From Bryobacterales bacterium (GTDB taxonomy: Bacteria; Acidobacteriota; Terriglobia; Bryobacterales; Bryobacteraceae): a stretch of DNA of 43,175 nt. Shown piece after piece: positions 23,858 through 32,681 of this stretch. The translations under genes were made by a program, and so were the position numbers. Below the pieces are notes generated by a model, which saw nothing but the letters and a program-made list of their open reading frames with translations, was not told the DNA's origin and did not search any database. Location of the stretch: assembly GCA_003167255.1 (NCBI GenBank), contig PMTR01000006.1:55376-98550 (forward strand), read 5' to 3'. The number at the start of each line of letters is the position of its first letter. Position 1 is the first letter of the stretch.

Positions 23858-26344
23858 GTGAAGCATCCGCTGATGGGGCCCCTGGCTGCTATTGCCGCGG
23901 GGATCCTGGCTGCCCGCTTCGTACCCTTTCGCCAATCCGAATTGCTCGCCGCCGCCGCCGCCTTCTTTCTGCTCGGCCTGCTGGCGCTGGCTCGCAAGTC
24001 CCGTGCGCTCGCCGGCGTCTGCTGCCTGCTCGCCCTGTTCTCTTCCGGCACCCTCATCGCCCTTCTCCACCAGCCCGGCCCGCCTCCGGAAATCGACGCC
24101 GAAGCCCGCGAAATCGTCATCCTCGGTGGCTGCGTCGTCGAGCCCCCTGCCATTTCCGGCGAACGCGAACGCTTCCTCCTCGAACTCGAGCCCCACACTC
24201 GCGCCCAGGTCACGCTCTACACCAAGGATGGCGCTCCGCTACCCGCGCTCCGCTACGGCCAGAACATCGAGCTCGATGCCCGCATCCGCAAGCCCCGCAA
24301 CTACGGCAACCCCGGCGCCTTCGACTACGCCGGATTCCTCGCCCGCCAGGACATCTTCTGGACCGCTTCCGGCGACGCCGCAACCCTACACGTTCTCCCC
24401 GGTCACTGCGGCTCCGCCATCCCCAAACTCGCCATGGATCTCCGCGCCGCTATCCTCCGCCGCACCGAGCGCCTCTACCACGGCAACGATTACCAGACCG
24501 GCATGATGCAGGCCCTCTTGATCGGTCAGAATTTCCAGCTCCAGAAAGTCTGGACCGAGCAATACCGCGACACCGGCACCTTCCACGTCCTGGTCATCTC
24601 CGGCACCCACGTGGCGATTCTCGCGGCCTTTTTCCTCTTTTTCCTGCGCGTCTGCTGCGTCTCCGAAAACCTCGCCATGCTGCTCACGGTGATGGCCGCG
24701 TGGCTCTATGCGCTGGTCACCGGCTGGGGCGCCCCCTGCGTGCGCTCCGCCGCCGGCCTGACCCTGTTCATGGTCTGCGGTTACTTCTACCGAAAGCGCC
24801 GGCCGCTCAACCTCCTGGCCGCGGTGGCGCTCGCCTTCCTGGTCTGCGATCCCGATCAGCTCTTCGACGCCAGCTTCCAGCTCACTTTCCTGGCCGTCGC
24901 CTTCCTGGGCGCTTTCGCTACGCCTCTGATCGAGGCCACCTCCGGTCCGCTTGCCCGCGGCCTCACGGACCTCCACGATACCGGCCGCGACTTGTACCTT
25001 GCGGCGCGCGTTGCCCAGTTCCGCATCGAAGTGCGGATGCTAGTGCAGATTCTGCGGGGCGTCACACGTCCCCCGAGCCCCTTGACCACGCTGGCGATCA
25101 CTATTCCCGCCCGCCTGGCGCTCTTCTTCTATGAAGTGGCGGTGGTCTCTGCCGTGATTCAACTCGGCCTCGCGCTCCCCATGGTGGTCTACTTCCACCG
25201 CCTCGGCCTCTCCGGCCTCTCCGCCAACGCCTTCGCCGTCCCCATCATGGGACTCCTGGTCCCCGTCGGCTTCGTGGCCGTCGCCACCGGCTGGACCTGG
25301 GTTGCCTCGATCGGCGCCTCGCTGCTCTGGCTCTCCCGCGCGATCGTGGGCTGGCACGCCGCCATCGAGCCCAACTGGCGCATCCCCACCCCGCCGGTCT
25401 GGCTCGGCATCGCTTTTCCGGCCGCCCTGCTCGCCTTCGCTCTCGCGCGAGGGCGTAGGTCTCGCGCCGCTTCCGGCGCCGTGGCCGCAGCCCTTCTCGC
25501 GCTCCTGGTCTGGCACCCGTTTCCACCCGGGCTTCACCGCGGCCAGTTGGAAATGAGCGTCATCGATGTCGGTCAGGGCGATAGCATCCTGCTGGTTCTG
25601 CCCGATGGGAAACGCCTGCTCGTGGATGGCGGTGGCATCCCGACCTTCGGCCACCAGCCCCGCTCCCAACTCGATATCGGCGAAGATGTCGTCGCCCCTT
25701 ACCTCTGGAATCGGGGCATCTCAACCCTCGACGCCGTGGCTCTCACCCACGCCCACGAAGACCACATCGGCGGTCTTCCCGCCCTGGTGTCCGATTTTCA
25801 TCCGCGCCAGTTGTGGACCGGCGCCACTTCCTCAAATCCCGCCTGGACCGCTCTGCGCGATCGAGCCGCTCGCGACGCCGTCCAAATCGTCCCCTTCACC
25901 GCCCCCGCTCACTTCACTTTCGGCGGCGCCGAGTTCGACGTCCTCGCCCCCCTGCCCGATTACATCCCCGTCGACACCCCTCACAACAACGACTCCCTGG
26001 TCCTCCGCGTCCGCTACGGTGCCCGCTCTTTCCTGCTCACCGGCGACGTCGAGCGTCCTATCGAACGCCAGATGCTCGCGGCCAACGAAGTCCCTCTCAC
26101 CGACGTCCTCAAGGTGGCGCACCACGGCAGCCGCACTTCCTCCACGGACGACTTCCTGGATGCCGCCCGCCCCGCTTTCGCGCTGATCTCCGCCGGACTC
26201 GACAATAGCTACGGCCACCCCAACCGCGACGTCCTCGACCGGCTGGCCGATCGTCACACCGCCGTCTTCCGCACCGATCGCCAGGGCCTCATCACCGTCT
26301 TGACCGACGGCCGCCGCCTGATAGTCGAACCCTTTCGCTGGTAG
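23858..26344 (+). CDS. comEC: ComEC/Rec2 family DNA-uptake channel
   Basis: 828 residues from GTG 23858. An N-terminal membrane pair plus a DUF4131-like OB domain (about 55-180) is followed by the Competence membrane domain with many helices (about 220-560): VLVISGTHVAILAAFFLFFL, then GWGAPCVRSAAGLTLFM. A C-terminal metallo-beta-lactamase domain comes next with DVGQGDSILL, the metal motif THAHEDHIGGLP (about 630), NNDSLVLRV, LTGDVE and VAHHGSRTS. ComEC forms the inner-membrane channel for single-stranded DNA in natural transformation, and the beta-lactamase domain is the likely nuclease. Length and domain order are complete. No other competence gene is nearby. Strong C-ending codon use matches pheST. 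Confidence 0.95.
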   Translation: MKHPLMGPLAAIAAGILAARFVPFRQSELLAAAAAFFLLGLLALARKSRALAGVCCLLALFSSGTLIALLHQPGPPPEIDAEAREIVILGGCVVEPPAISGERERFLLELEPHTRAQVTLYTKDGAPLPALRYGQNIELDARIRKPRNYGNPGAFDYAGFLARQDIFWTASGDAATLHVLPGHCGSAIPKLAMDLRAAILRRTERLYHGNDYQTGMMQALLIGQNFQLQKVWTEQYRDTGTFHVLVISGTHVAILAAFFLFFLRVCCVSENLAMLLTVMAAWLYALVTGWGAPCVRSAAGLTLFMVCGYFYRKRRPLNLLAAVALAFLVCDPDQLFDASFQLTFLAVAFLGAFATPLIEATSGPLARGLTDLHDTGRDLYLAARVAQFRIEVRMLVQILRGVTRPPSPLTTLAITIPARLALFFYEVAVVSAVIQLGLALPMVVYFHRLGLSGLSANAFAVPIMGLLVPVGFVAVATGWTWVASIGASLLWLSRAIVGWHAAIEPNWRIPTPPVWLGIAFPAALLAFALARGRRSRAASGAVAAALLALLVWHPFPPGLHRGQLEMSVIDVGQGDSILLVLPDGKRLLVDGGGIPTFGHQPRSQLDIGEDVVAPYLWNRGISTLDAVALTHAHEDHIGGLPALVSDFHPRQLWTGATSSNPAWTALRDRAARDAVQIVPFTAPAHFTFGGAEFDVLAPLPDYIPVDTPHNNDSLVLRVRYGARSFLLTGDVERPIERQMLAANEVPLTDVLKVAHHGSRTSSTDDFLDAARPAFALISAGLDNSYGHPNRDVLDRLADRHTAVFRTDRQGLITVLTDGRRLIVEPFRW

Positions 26345-26588
26345 GCTCCTGGAGGTGGCGTTCCGCGGAAGCACGACATCACACGGCCGGAGAACCAGTG
26401 CTTTGACCGAGTGATTTGGCGCTAGTGGACCTCCGCTCCCTTACGGTCGCGGCTCGGGTTGACAGACGAAAGCGTCTGTCCCACTTTGGTGCGTTTTTGT
26501 GGGGCAGGCGCTTCCGCCTGCCAACCGATTTCTTCACGGCTTCTGAGCGATGGATTGCGCAAAGGGACCAAACCAGCCGGCGGGAGAG
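26345..26588. repeat. Intergenic region with two palindromic elements
   Basis: 244 bp between convergent comEC and the LysR gene. 26461-26484: GACAGACG-aaag-CGTCTGTCCCAC. 26499-26522: GTGGGGCAGGCG-cttc-CGCCTGCC. The placement suits transcription termination from both sides, although U-tracts are weak. Upstream, CTCCGCTCCCTTACGGTCGC and GGCTCGGG partly match 10030-10042. Confidence 0.7.
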
Positions 26589-27479
26589 CTAGCGGGTGGC
26601 CAGGGCGGACTGCAGGAAGCGGGCGATGGATTCGGTGAGGGCACGGCGGTGCTCGGAACGGGCCATGGCCAGGGCTTGCGTGCGCACCAGCTTGCGATCC
26701 TGCACGCGGAACGTCTGGAAGAAGCGGGGGCGGCCCCGCAGGGCGCTTTCCGGCAGGATCGAGTAGCCGAATCCAGTCTCCACTAATTTCTTGATGGCCT
26801 CGGTATCGTCAGCCTCCATAATCACGCGCGGGGTGATGCCGATGTCGCGGAGAAAGTTCACAATGATGGTCCGCATATTGCTGCGCTTAGGGTAAAAGAT
26901 GAAAGAAGCGGAGGCCAGTTCGGCGGGCTGAATGACGCCGACGTGCCAGCCGCTGACGCGCTGAGGCGAAGGTTTGAGCACGAGCAGTTCTTCTTCGAAC
27001 AGGGGGACGAGGTCGAGGTTGGCTTGGGCGAAGGGCAGCGAGATGAGGGCGAGGTCGAAGCGGCGGTCGAGGAGACCGTCGACCATTTCCTCGGTGGGGG
27101 AGACGGTGATTTCGATGGGTGTTTGAGGGAATTTTTTGCGAAGCAGGCGGAGCGGAGGGCCGAGGCGGTGGATGAGAGTGGTGGCGCCAGTGGCGAGGTG
27201 AAAGGGACGGTTGTCGGTGAGGGGATCGTTGGCAAATTCCTGTTCGATGCGGCGGACCTGGGCGAGCACGGCGCGGGCGTGTTCGGCGAGGCGCATGGCG
27301 GCTGGGGTGGGGACGAGGCGTTTGCCGGAACGGACGAACAGCTCGGTGCGGAGGTCGGCGGCGAGGTTGTGCAACTGGAGGCTGACGGCGCCGGGCGAGA
27401 GGAACATTTTTTCGGCGGCGCGAGTGACGCTGGAGAATTCCATGACAGCGAGGAAGAGCTGAAGCTGGCGGAATTCCAT
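26589..27479 (-). CDS. LysR-family transcriptional regulator
   Basis: 296 residues from ATG 27479 with GGAGG just upstream. The winged helix-turn-helix at the N-terminus (MEFRQLQLFLAVMEFSSVTR, AAEKMFLSPGAVSLQLHNLA) recognises DNA. Residues about 90-290 are the periplasmic-binding-like effector domain (GATTLIHRLGPPLRLLRKKF, DLALISLPF, FGYSILPESAL). It lies 118 bp downstream of the KduD-like gene on the same strand, with a hairpin between, so it may be the last gene of the sugar operon or have its own promoter (TATGTT before the GGAGG). A role in controlling the KDG genes is likely but unproved. Confidence 0.9.
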   Translation of the reverse strand: MEFRQLQLFLAVMEFSSVTRAAEKMFLSPGAVSLQLHNLAADLRTELFVRSGKRLVPTPAAMRLAEHARAVLAQVRRIEQEFANDPLTDNRPFHLATGATTLIHRLGPPLRLLRKKFPQTPIEITVSPTEEMVDGLLDRRFDLALISLPFAQANLDLVPLFEEELLVLKPSPQRVSGWHVGVIQPAELASASFIFYPKRSNMRTIIVNFLRDIGITPRVIMEADDTEAIKKLVETGFGYSILPESALRGRPRFFQTFRVQDRKLVRTQALAMARSEHRRALTESIARFLQSALATR

Positions 27480-27573
27480 GACGCCTCCGTAACATAGTCT
27501 CGCACAGCGGCGAGGGTGGGCCGGGGGGCGGGAGATAGAGCCAGTGTCGAGCACCGGGCCGCTCGGCAGCCAT

Positions 27574-27599
27574 GACAGGCCAGGAGGCCCGTCCTACTC
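27574..27599. repeat. Palindromic element directly after the KduD-like stop codon
   Basis: On the minus strand TGA(stop)-GTAGGACGGGCCTCCTGGCC-TGTC: a hairpin with arms GGGCC/GGCC and loop around TCC. Copies of GACAGGCCAGGAGGCCTGTC type occur at 13130-13160 and 31338-31359. Confidence 0.6.
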
Positions 27600-28380
27600 A
27601 GATCTGGTTGACGCCGGAGGCCAGGAAGCCGCCATCGACGGTGATGCACTGGCCGGTGATGAAGCTGGCGCAATCGGAGGCCAACAGGATGGCGGCGCCG
27701 ATCAACTCGTCGGTGCGGCCGAAGCGGGCCATGGGCGTGCGGAGCTTGAGCTCGCGGCCGCGGTCGGTGCCATCGAGGAGCGCGGCGTTGATGTCGGTGC
27801 GGAAGACGCCGGGGGCGATGGCGTTGACGTTGACGCCGTCGCGGGCCCACTCGACGGCGAGGCTGCGGGTAAGCGCCAGGACCGCGGATTTCGACGCGGC
27901 GTAAGCGGTGACCTGGACCAGGGCGACGAATGAGTTGAGCGACGCGATATTGATGATGCGGCCGCGCCGATGTGCGGCGAGCGCCGGGTAGAAGGACTGG
28001 CAGGTGCGCAGCATGCCGGTCAGGTTAACGTCGAAGAGACGGTTCCACTCGGGCTCGGTAATTTCGTTGGTGGGCTTGCGGAAGATCTGGCCGGCGGCAT
28101 TGAGCAGGACATCCACCTGGCCGAATTTGGCGAGGACGGCGTCGCGGAAAGCGTCGATGGATTCACGGGAGCCAACATCGCAGGCGTGGCGGAGGGTCTT
28201 TGCGCCGGCCTGTTCGACGGCGTCACAGACCTCCTCCACATTGGGCCGGCGGCGGCCGGTGGGAACAACGTTGGCGCCGGCCGCGGCGAGGCCGATGGCG
28301 AGTTCCCGCCCGATACCGGACGTGCCGCCGATGACGGCCACGACGCGGCCGGTGAGATCGAAGAAATTTTTCGCTGGCAT
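27598..28380 (-). CDS. KduD-like short-chain dehydrogenase
   Basis: 260 residues from ATG 28380. NAD(P) glycine motif GGTSGIGRE (18-26), NAAG (94-97), catalytic S147, Y160 and K164 (YAASK), and PGVFRTDI after the active site. It begins FDLTGRVVAVIGG, as in 2-deoxy-D-gluconate 3-dehydrogenase (KduD) and gluconate 5-dehydrogenase. Being 13 bp after a 2-keto-3-deoxygluconate kinase supports reduction of 2,5-diketo-3-deoxygluconate (pectin route) or of the alginate-derived 4-deoxy-hexoseulose uronate. Which of these cannot be read from the sequence. The open frame upstream of 28380 overlaps kdgK and is not used. Confidence 0.85.
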   Translation of the reverse strand: MPAKNFFDLTGRVVAVIGGTSGIGRELAIGLAAAGANVVPTGRRRPNVEEVCDAVEQAGAKTLRHACDVGSRESIDAFRDAVLAKFGQVDVLLNAAGQIFRKPTNEITEPEWNRLFDVNLTGMLRTCQSFYPALAAHRRGRIINIASLNSFVALVQVTAYAASKSAVLALTRSLAVEWARDGVNVNAIAPGVFRTDINAALLDGTDRGRELKLRTPMARFGRTDELIGAAILLASDCASFITGQCITVDGGFLASGVNQI

Positions 28381-28393
28381 GAGAATGGGCTTT

Positions 28394-29476
28394 CTAGCGT
28401 TGGATGCGTGCGCCGCCGCCTTTGGCAAAGGCGCGGACCTGTTCGAGAGTTGCCATGGTGGTGTCGCCGGGGAAGGTGGTGAGCAGCGCGCCGTGAGCCC
28501 AGCCGAGCTTGACGGCTTCCTCGGGGGATTCGCCGGCCAGCAGACCGTAGAAGAAACCGGAGGCGAAGCCATCGCCGCCGCCGACGCGATCGAAAACGTC
28601 GAGATCAGTGACGGGCGCGGTGTAGGTTTTGCCGCCGATCCAGGCGACGGCGCTCCAACTGTGGCGGTTGGTGGAGTGGACTTCGCGGAGGGTAGTGGCG
28701 ACGACCTTGATTTGCGGATGCTTGGCGACGGCGTTATCGATCATGCCGAAGAAGGCGGAGGAATCAAGCTTGGACCTGGCGGCGACTTCGGGGCCGGCGA
28801 TGCCGAGGCCCTTTTGCAGATCTTCTTCGTTGCCGACGAGTACGTCGACGTTCTTGACGATGCGGTCGAGGACCTGGACGGCGCGCGCGGCGCCGCCGGA
28901 AATGCTCCAGAGTTTTTCGCGGTAATTGAGGTCGAAGGAGACCACCGCGCCGGCGGCTTTGGCGGCCTGCATGGCTTCGATGACGACCTCGGCGGTGGTT
29001 TCCGAGAGAGCGGCGAAGATGCCGCCGGAGTGGAACCAGCGGACGCCGCCGGCAAAGATTTTGGACCAATCGAAATCGCCGGGCTTGAGACGGGCGGCGG
29101 CTTCATTGGAGCGATTATAGAAGACCACGGGGGCGCGCATGCCGTGGCCGCGGTCGCTATAAACGGCGGCCATGTTGGGGCCGGTGACGCCGTCGTGGGG
29201 AAAATGTTTATAAAAGGGCTGGACACCCACGGCGCGGACGCGCTCGGCGATCAGGTCGCCGATGGGGTAATCGACCATTGCGGAGGCGATGCCGGTGCGG
29301 AGGCGGAAGCAATCGGCCAGATTGGCGGCGACGTTGAATTCACCGCCGCTGACGTGAATATCGCAATGGGAGGCCTTGCGGAAGGGGATGATTCCTGGGT
29401 CCAGGCGGTGCACCAAGGCGCCGAGGGACACCAAGTCCAGAGCGCCAGTAGGAGAAATTTGGAGAGGGAGACTCAC
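28394..29476 (-). CDS. kdgK: 2-keto-3-deoxygluconate kinase (PfkB family)
   Basis: 360 residues. PfkB-fold sugar kinase: SGGEFNVAANLADCFRL (43-59) near the substrate site, SFDLNYREKLW (180-190) typical of KDG kinases, VGNEEDL, and the C-terminal ATP/anion-hole signature DRVGGGDGFASGFFYGLLAG with catalytic D302. It makes 2-keto-3-deoxy-6-phosphogluconate, which an aldolase splits to pyruvate and glyceraldehyde 3-phosphate. Co-directional with the KduD-like gene, 13 bp apart. Fructokinase and other PfkB activities are less likely given NYREKLW and the neighbour. Confidence 0.88.
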   Translation of the reverse strand: MSLPLQISPTGALDLVSLGALVHRLDPGIIPFRKASHCDIHVSGGEFNVAANLADCFRLRTGIASAMVDYPIGDLIAERVRAVGVQPFYKHFPHDGVTGPNMAAVYSDRGHGMRAPVVFYNRSNEAAARLKPGDFDWSKIFAGGVRWFHSGGIFAALSETTAEVVIEAMQAAKAAGAVVSFDLNYREKLWSISGGAARAVQVLDRIVKNVDVLVGNEEDLQKGLGIAGPEVAARSKLDSSAFFGMIDNAVAKHPQIKVVATTLREVHSTNRHSWSAVAWIGGKTYTAPVTDLDVFDRVGGGDGFASGFFYGLLAGESPEEAVKLGWAHGALLTTFPGDTTMATLEQVRAFAKGGGARIQR

Positions 29477-29575
29477 ATTACAAGCTAGGACGGCGACTCA
29501 ACGGGTGTCAAGTTGGAATGGCTGAAGAGATTGTTTAGCGGGGCTGAGGGATGAGGGGGCGCAAGAAGGGACTCA

Positions 29576-29651
29576 GCCGCCGATTAACGTCGATCAACAC
29601 CGATAATCCAATTCATTTTCCAATCTGTGTTCATCGGCGTTGATCGGCGGC
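29576..29651. repeat. Imperfect inverted repeat GCCGCCGAT...ATCGGCGGC
   Basis: Left arm 29576-29606 (GCCGCCGATTAACGTCGATC, AACACCGATAA), right arm 29630-29651 (TTCATCGGCGTTGATCGGCG, GC). They pair over about 20 bp with a few mismatches round an AT-rich centre (ATCTGTG). The gap between rocA and kdgK (29477-29692) contains nothing else recognisable. Confidence 0.7.
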
Positions 29652-29692
29652 TAGATGCTTTGGCTTTTTTTCGCAGCCTCCTAGTCTAAAGC

Positions 29693-31252
29693 CTACAGTT
29701 TCGTGGCGACGGACTTGGCTTGCAGGAAAAGCAAGAGGTAGTCGGGGCCGCCGGCTTTGGAATCGGTGCCGGACATGTTGAAGCCACCGAAGGGATGCGC
29801 GCCAACCATCGCACCGGTGCACTTGCGGTTGAAATATAAGTTGCCGACGTGGAAGCGGTCCCTGGCTTCGCGCAGGTGCGCGGGGGTGTTCGAGAAGACG
29901 GCGCCGGTCAGGCCGTATTGCGAATCGTTGGCGAGCGAGAGGGCGTGTTCGAAATCTTTGGCTTTGGTGACGGCGAGAACCGGGCCGAAGATTTCCTCCT
30001 GGAAAATGCGGGCCTTGGAATCGATGTCGGCGATGATGGTGGGTTGGACGAAATAGCCGCCTTCGGGGGCGGGCTGATCGCCGGAGACGAGGCGGCCTTC
30101 CTGCTTGCCGGTCTCAATGTAGTTGAGGATGATCTTTTGGGCGCCGGCGCTGATGACGGGGCCCATGTAATTGGTTGGGTCGTCGGAAGGACCGACCTTG
30201 AGGGCTTTCGCTTTGGGGGCGAGTTTTTCGAGGAATTGATCGTAGATTTTGGCATCGACGATGGCGCGGGAGCAGGCGGAACACTTCTGGCCCTGGTAGC
30301 CGAAGGCGGAGAAGAGCACGGCGTCGACGGCCTTGTCGAGGTCGGCATCGGCATCCACGACGATGGCGTCTTTACCACCCATTTCGGCGATGACGCGCTT
30401 GATCCAGATCTGGCCGGGCTGGGCTTTGGCGGCCAGCTCATTGATGCGGAGGCCGACGTCGCGGGAGCCGGTGAAGGCGATGAAGCGGGTCTTGGGGTGC
30501 TGGACGATGACGTCACCGACGGCCGCGCCGCTGCCGGTGAGGAGCGTGAAGGAAGATTGGGGGAAGCCGGCTTCGAGAAGCACTTCGGCGAATTTGGCGG
30601 CGATGGTGGGAGTTTCGCTGGAGGGTTTGATGATAACGGTGTTGCCGGTGACGAGCGAGGCGACGGTCATGCCAACGAGGATGGCGAGCGGGAAATTCCA
30701 TGGCGGAATGACGATGCCGACGCCGAGAGGGATGTAGATCATTTCGTCGTGCTCGCCGGGGAGCTGAACGACGGGTTGCGGCGAGGCGAGACGGTGCATG
30801 TCGCGCGCGTAGTACTCGCAGAAATCGATGGCTTCGGAGACGTCGGCGTCGGCTTCGGGCCAGGTCTTGCCGGCTTCGTAGACCAGCCAGGCGTCGAACT
30901 CAAACTTGCGGAGGCGCAGAATGCGGGCGGTCTCGAGGGCCATGCGGACGCGGTCGGCGGCGGGAGTGGCGGCCCATTGCGGGAAGGCGGCGAAGGCGGA
31001 ATCGACGGCACGATTGGCGAGCGAGGTGGTCGAGCGGTGATGGACGCCGACGACTTCAGCCGGGTTGGACGGATTGACGGAAGTGAGCTTATCGCCGGTG
31101 GAAATGGACTCGTGGCCGATATGCAGGGGGTATTCGCGGCCGAATTCGGAGCGGACCTTTTGGAGGGCGATTTCCATGGCCTGCCGGTTGGCGGGCTGGG
31201 AGAAATCGGCGACGGGTTCGTTGCGGAATTGGGAAAGAGTTGCGGTTGCCAT
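29693..31252 (-). CDS. rocA: 1-pyrroline-5-carboxylate dehydrogenase (L-glutamate gamma-semialdehyde dehydrogenase)
   Basis: 519 residues, aldehyde dehydrogenase superfamily. Family-specific N-terminus with REYPLHIGHESI, PWNFP (184-188), FTGSRDVG (260-267), catalytic E290 in IAEMGGKDA and nucleophile C324 in GQKCSACSR. The C-terminus GGFNMSGTDSKAGGPDYLLL is diagnostic of the RocA/PruA group. It oxidises glutamate semialdehyde from proline or arginine breakdown to glutamate with NAD+. Proline dehydrogenase is not in the window. It is separated from kdgK by a 216-bp gap with an inverted repeat, so it is probably an independent transcript. Confidence 0.95.
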   Translation of the reverse strand: MATATLSQFRNEPVADFSQPANRQAMEIALQKVRSEFGREYPLHIGHESISTGDKLTSVNPSNPAEVVGVHHRSTTSLANRAVDSAFAAFPQWAATPAADRVRMALETARILRLRKFEFDAWLVYEAGKTWPEADADVSEAIDFCEYYARDMHRLASPQPVVQLPGEHDEMIYIPLGVGIVIPPWNFPLAILVGMTVASLVTGNTVIIKPSSETPTIAAKFAEVLLEAGFPQSSFTLLTGSGAAVGDVIVQHPKTRFIAFTGSRDVGLRINELAAKAQPGQIWIKRVIAEMGGKDAIVVDADADLDKAVDAVLFSAFGYQGQKCSACSRAIVDAKIYDQFLEKLAPKAKALKVGPSDDPTNYMGPVISAGAQKIILNYIETGKQEGRLVSGDQPAPEGGYFVQPTIIADIDSKARIFQEEIFGPVLAVTKAKDFEHALSLANDSQYGLTGAVFSNTPAHLREARDRFHVGNLYFNRKCTGAMVGAHPFGGFNMSGTDSKAGGPDYLLLFLQAKSVATKL

Positions 31253-31306
31253 TCTCTTCTATAGTGGCGCAAGGATCGGGGAGAATGCAAAGCGTGAAGC
31301 CGCCTG

Positions 31307-31408
31307 GTAGCGCCGGCGGTCTTTACCGCCGGCAGTGGGACAGGCCTCCTGGCCTGTCTTCCGTCGGCTTTCAACCGGCTATGGCCGGCGGAACCGCCTG
31401 CCCCACTT
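31307..31408. repeat. Tandem cluster of four palindromic elements
   Basis: TAGCGCCGGCGG-tcttta-CCGCCGGC, GTGGGACAGGCC-tcct-GGCCTGTC, GTCGGCTTTCAACCGGC and GGCCGGCGG...CCGCCTGCCCCAC in one 102-bp run. It lies between divergent genes (rocA minus, Gfo/Idh plus), so it is not a terminator for either. It combines sub-types that occur singly elsewhere in the window. Confidence 0.75.
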
Positions 31409-31421
31409 TGGCTGGGCGGGG

Positions 31422-31427
31422 TAAAAT
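31422..31427 (+). promoter_or_regulatory. Possible -10 box TAAAAT close to the Gfo/Idh start
   Basis: TAAAAT ends 9 nt before ATG 31437. No ribosome-binding site lies between. Same arrangement as for pheS and comEC. Confidence 0.4.
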
Positions 31428-31436
31428 GCGGATACT

Positions 31437-32453
31437 ATGCGCAAAGTGAAATGGGGCGTTTTGGGAGCGGCGAAGATTGCGGTGACGCGCGTGATTCCGG
31501 CGATGCAACTGGGCGACTGCTGCGAGATGGTGGGCATCGCGTCGCGGGACCGGGAGAAGGCCGGGAAGGCGGCGCGCGGTTTGGGGATTCCAAAAGCGTA
31601 CGGGTCGTACGAGGAGATGCTGGCGGACCCGGAGATCGAGGCGGTTTACAATCCGCTGCCGAACCATTTGCACGTGCCGTGGTCGGTGCGCGCAGCGGAG
31701 GCGGGCAAGCACGTGCTGTGCGAAAAACCGATCGGGATGAATGCGAAGGAGGCGCGCGAGTTGATGGCCGTGCGCGACCGCACGGGCGTGTTGATAGGTG
31801 AGGCATTCATGGTGGCATGCCATCCGCAGTGGGCGCGCATCATCGAGCTGGTGCGGAGTGGACGGATCGGCGAGCTGCGCAGCGCGGTGGGGACGTTCAG
31901 TTATTACAATGTGGACCCGGCGAACGTGCGCAACGTGCGGGAGTGGGGCGGCGGCGGTCTGATGGATATCGGCTGCTACCCGATCAAGACCTCGCGCATG
32001 GTGTTCGGCGAAGAGCCGGTGCGGGTTTTCGGCGCGATGACGCGGGACGCGCGGCTGGGCGGCGTGGATGTGCTGACATCGGCGATTCTGGAATACCCGT
32101 CGGGGCACTGTGTTTTCACGTGCAGCATGCAACTGCAACAGCAGCAGAGCATGCGATTTTACGGGACGAAGGGAAAGATCGAGCCGGAGATTCCCTTCAA
32201 TGCGCCGCCGGGAGGAACTTCGCGCATCACGATCGACGATGGGCGCGATCTGACGGGCGGGGGAACGACGGTGGAAGAATTTGCGGCCTGCGATCAGTAC
32301 ACGCTGCAAGGCGACCGGTTTTCGCGCGCGGTGCGGGAAGGCGGAGTGGCGCCAGTGCCGCTGGAAGATTCGCTGCGGAATATGGCGGTGATCGACGCGG
32401 TGGCACGCTCGGCGGAGACGGGACGGTGGGAGAAGCCAGCGGAGTGGTTGTAG
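31437..32453 (+). CDS. Gfo/Idh/MocA family NAD(P)-dependent oxidoreductase
   Basis: 338 residues. N-terminal Rossmann fold with GVLGAAKIAVTRVIPAM, then NPLPNHLHVPWSVRAAEAGK and the family's CEKPIGMNAKEA (the lysine of EKP is catalytic). The C-terminal alpha/beta domain carries GGGGLMDIGCYPI, including the conserved D-x-x-x-H/Y-like segment, and the sugar-binding face. The family acts on sugars, inositols or biliverdin. The best resemblance is to xylose/1,5-anhydro-fructose-type dehydrogenases, but the substrate is uncertain. It starts at ATG 31437 just after a TAAAAT box. A short hairpin follows downstream. Confidence 0.88.
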   Translation: MRKVKWGVLGAAKIAVTRVIPAMQLGDCCEMVGIASRDREKAGKAARGLGIPKAYGSYEEMLADPEIEAVYNPLPNHLHVPWSVRAAEAGKHVLCEKPIGMNAKEARELMAVRDRTGVLIGEAFMVACHPQWARIIELVRSGRIGELRSAVGTFSYYNVDPANVRNVREWGGGGLMDIGCYPIKTSRMVFGEEPVRVFGAMTRDARLGGVDVLTSAILEYPSGHCVFTCSMQLQQQQSMRFYGTKGKIEPEIPFNAPPGGTSRITIDDGRDLTGGGTTVEEFAACDQYTLQGDRFSRAVREGGVAPVPLEDSLRNMAVIDAVARSAETGRWEKPAEWL

Positions 32454-32541
32454 AAAGGAACCACCTATTCACTGGAGAGGCGCGGTCCAAAGGGCAATGT
32501 GGTCACGCACGAGAAGCAAATGAACTCGCTGGCGTGGTAGT

Positions 32542-32563
32542 TTCGGGGTTTCGTCGCCCCGAA
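32542..32563 (+). terminator. Hairpin downstream of the Gfo/Idh gene, possible terminator
   Basis: TTCGGGG/CCCCGAA stem of 7 bp with an 8-nt loop, 88 bp after the stop. It is followed by an AT-rich stretch (ATTACCAATAATTACC) but no run of T, so termination is only a possibility. Confidence 0.3.
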
Positions 32564-32681
32564 TTACCAATAATTACCAACGGTGCTTCACACCGACCTG
32601 CCAGCCCGGCACCGTTGGCCTCGGTTAGCCAGGTCCCAGCTATTGCCGCAATGAGCGAGAATAGGGAGTTCCTAAGGCATC

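Noticed and set aside
28004-29488. 494-residue plus-strand open frame
   Set aside because: Antisense to kdgK and the KduD-like gene, both of which carry clear catalytic motifs.
29849-31264. 471-residue plus-strand open frame
   Set aside because: Antisense to rocA, which has complete aldehyde dehydrogenase motifs. Gly/Glu/Asp-rich shadow.
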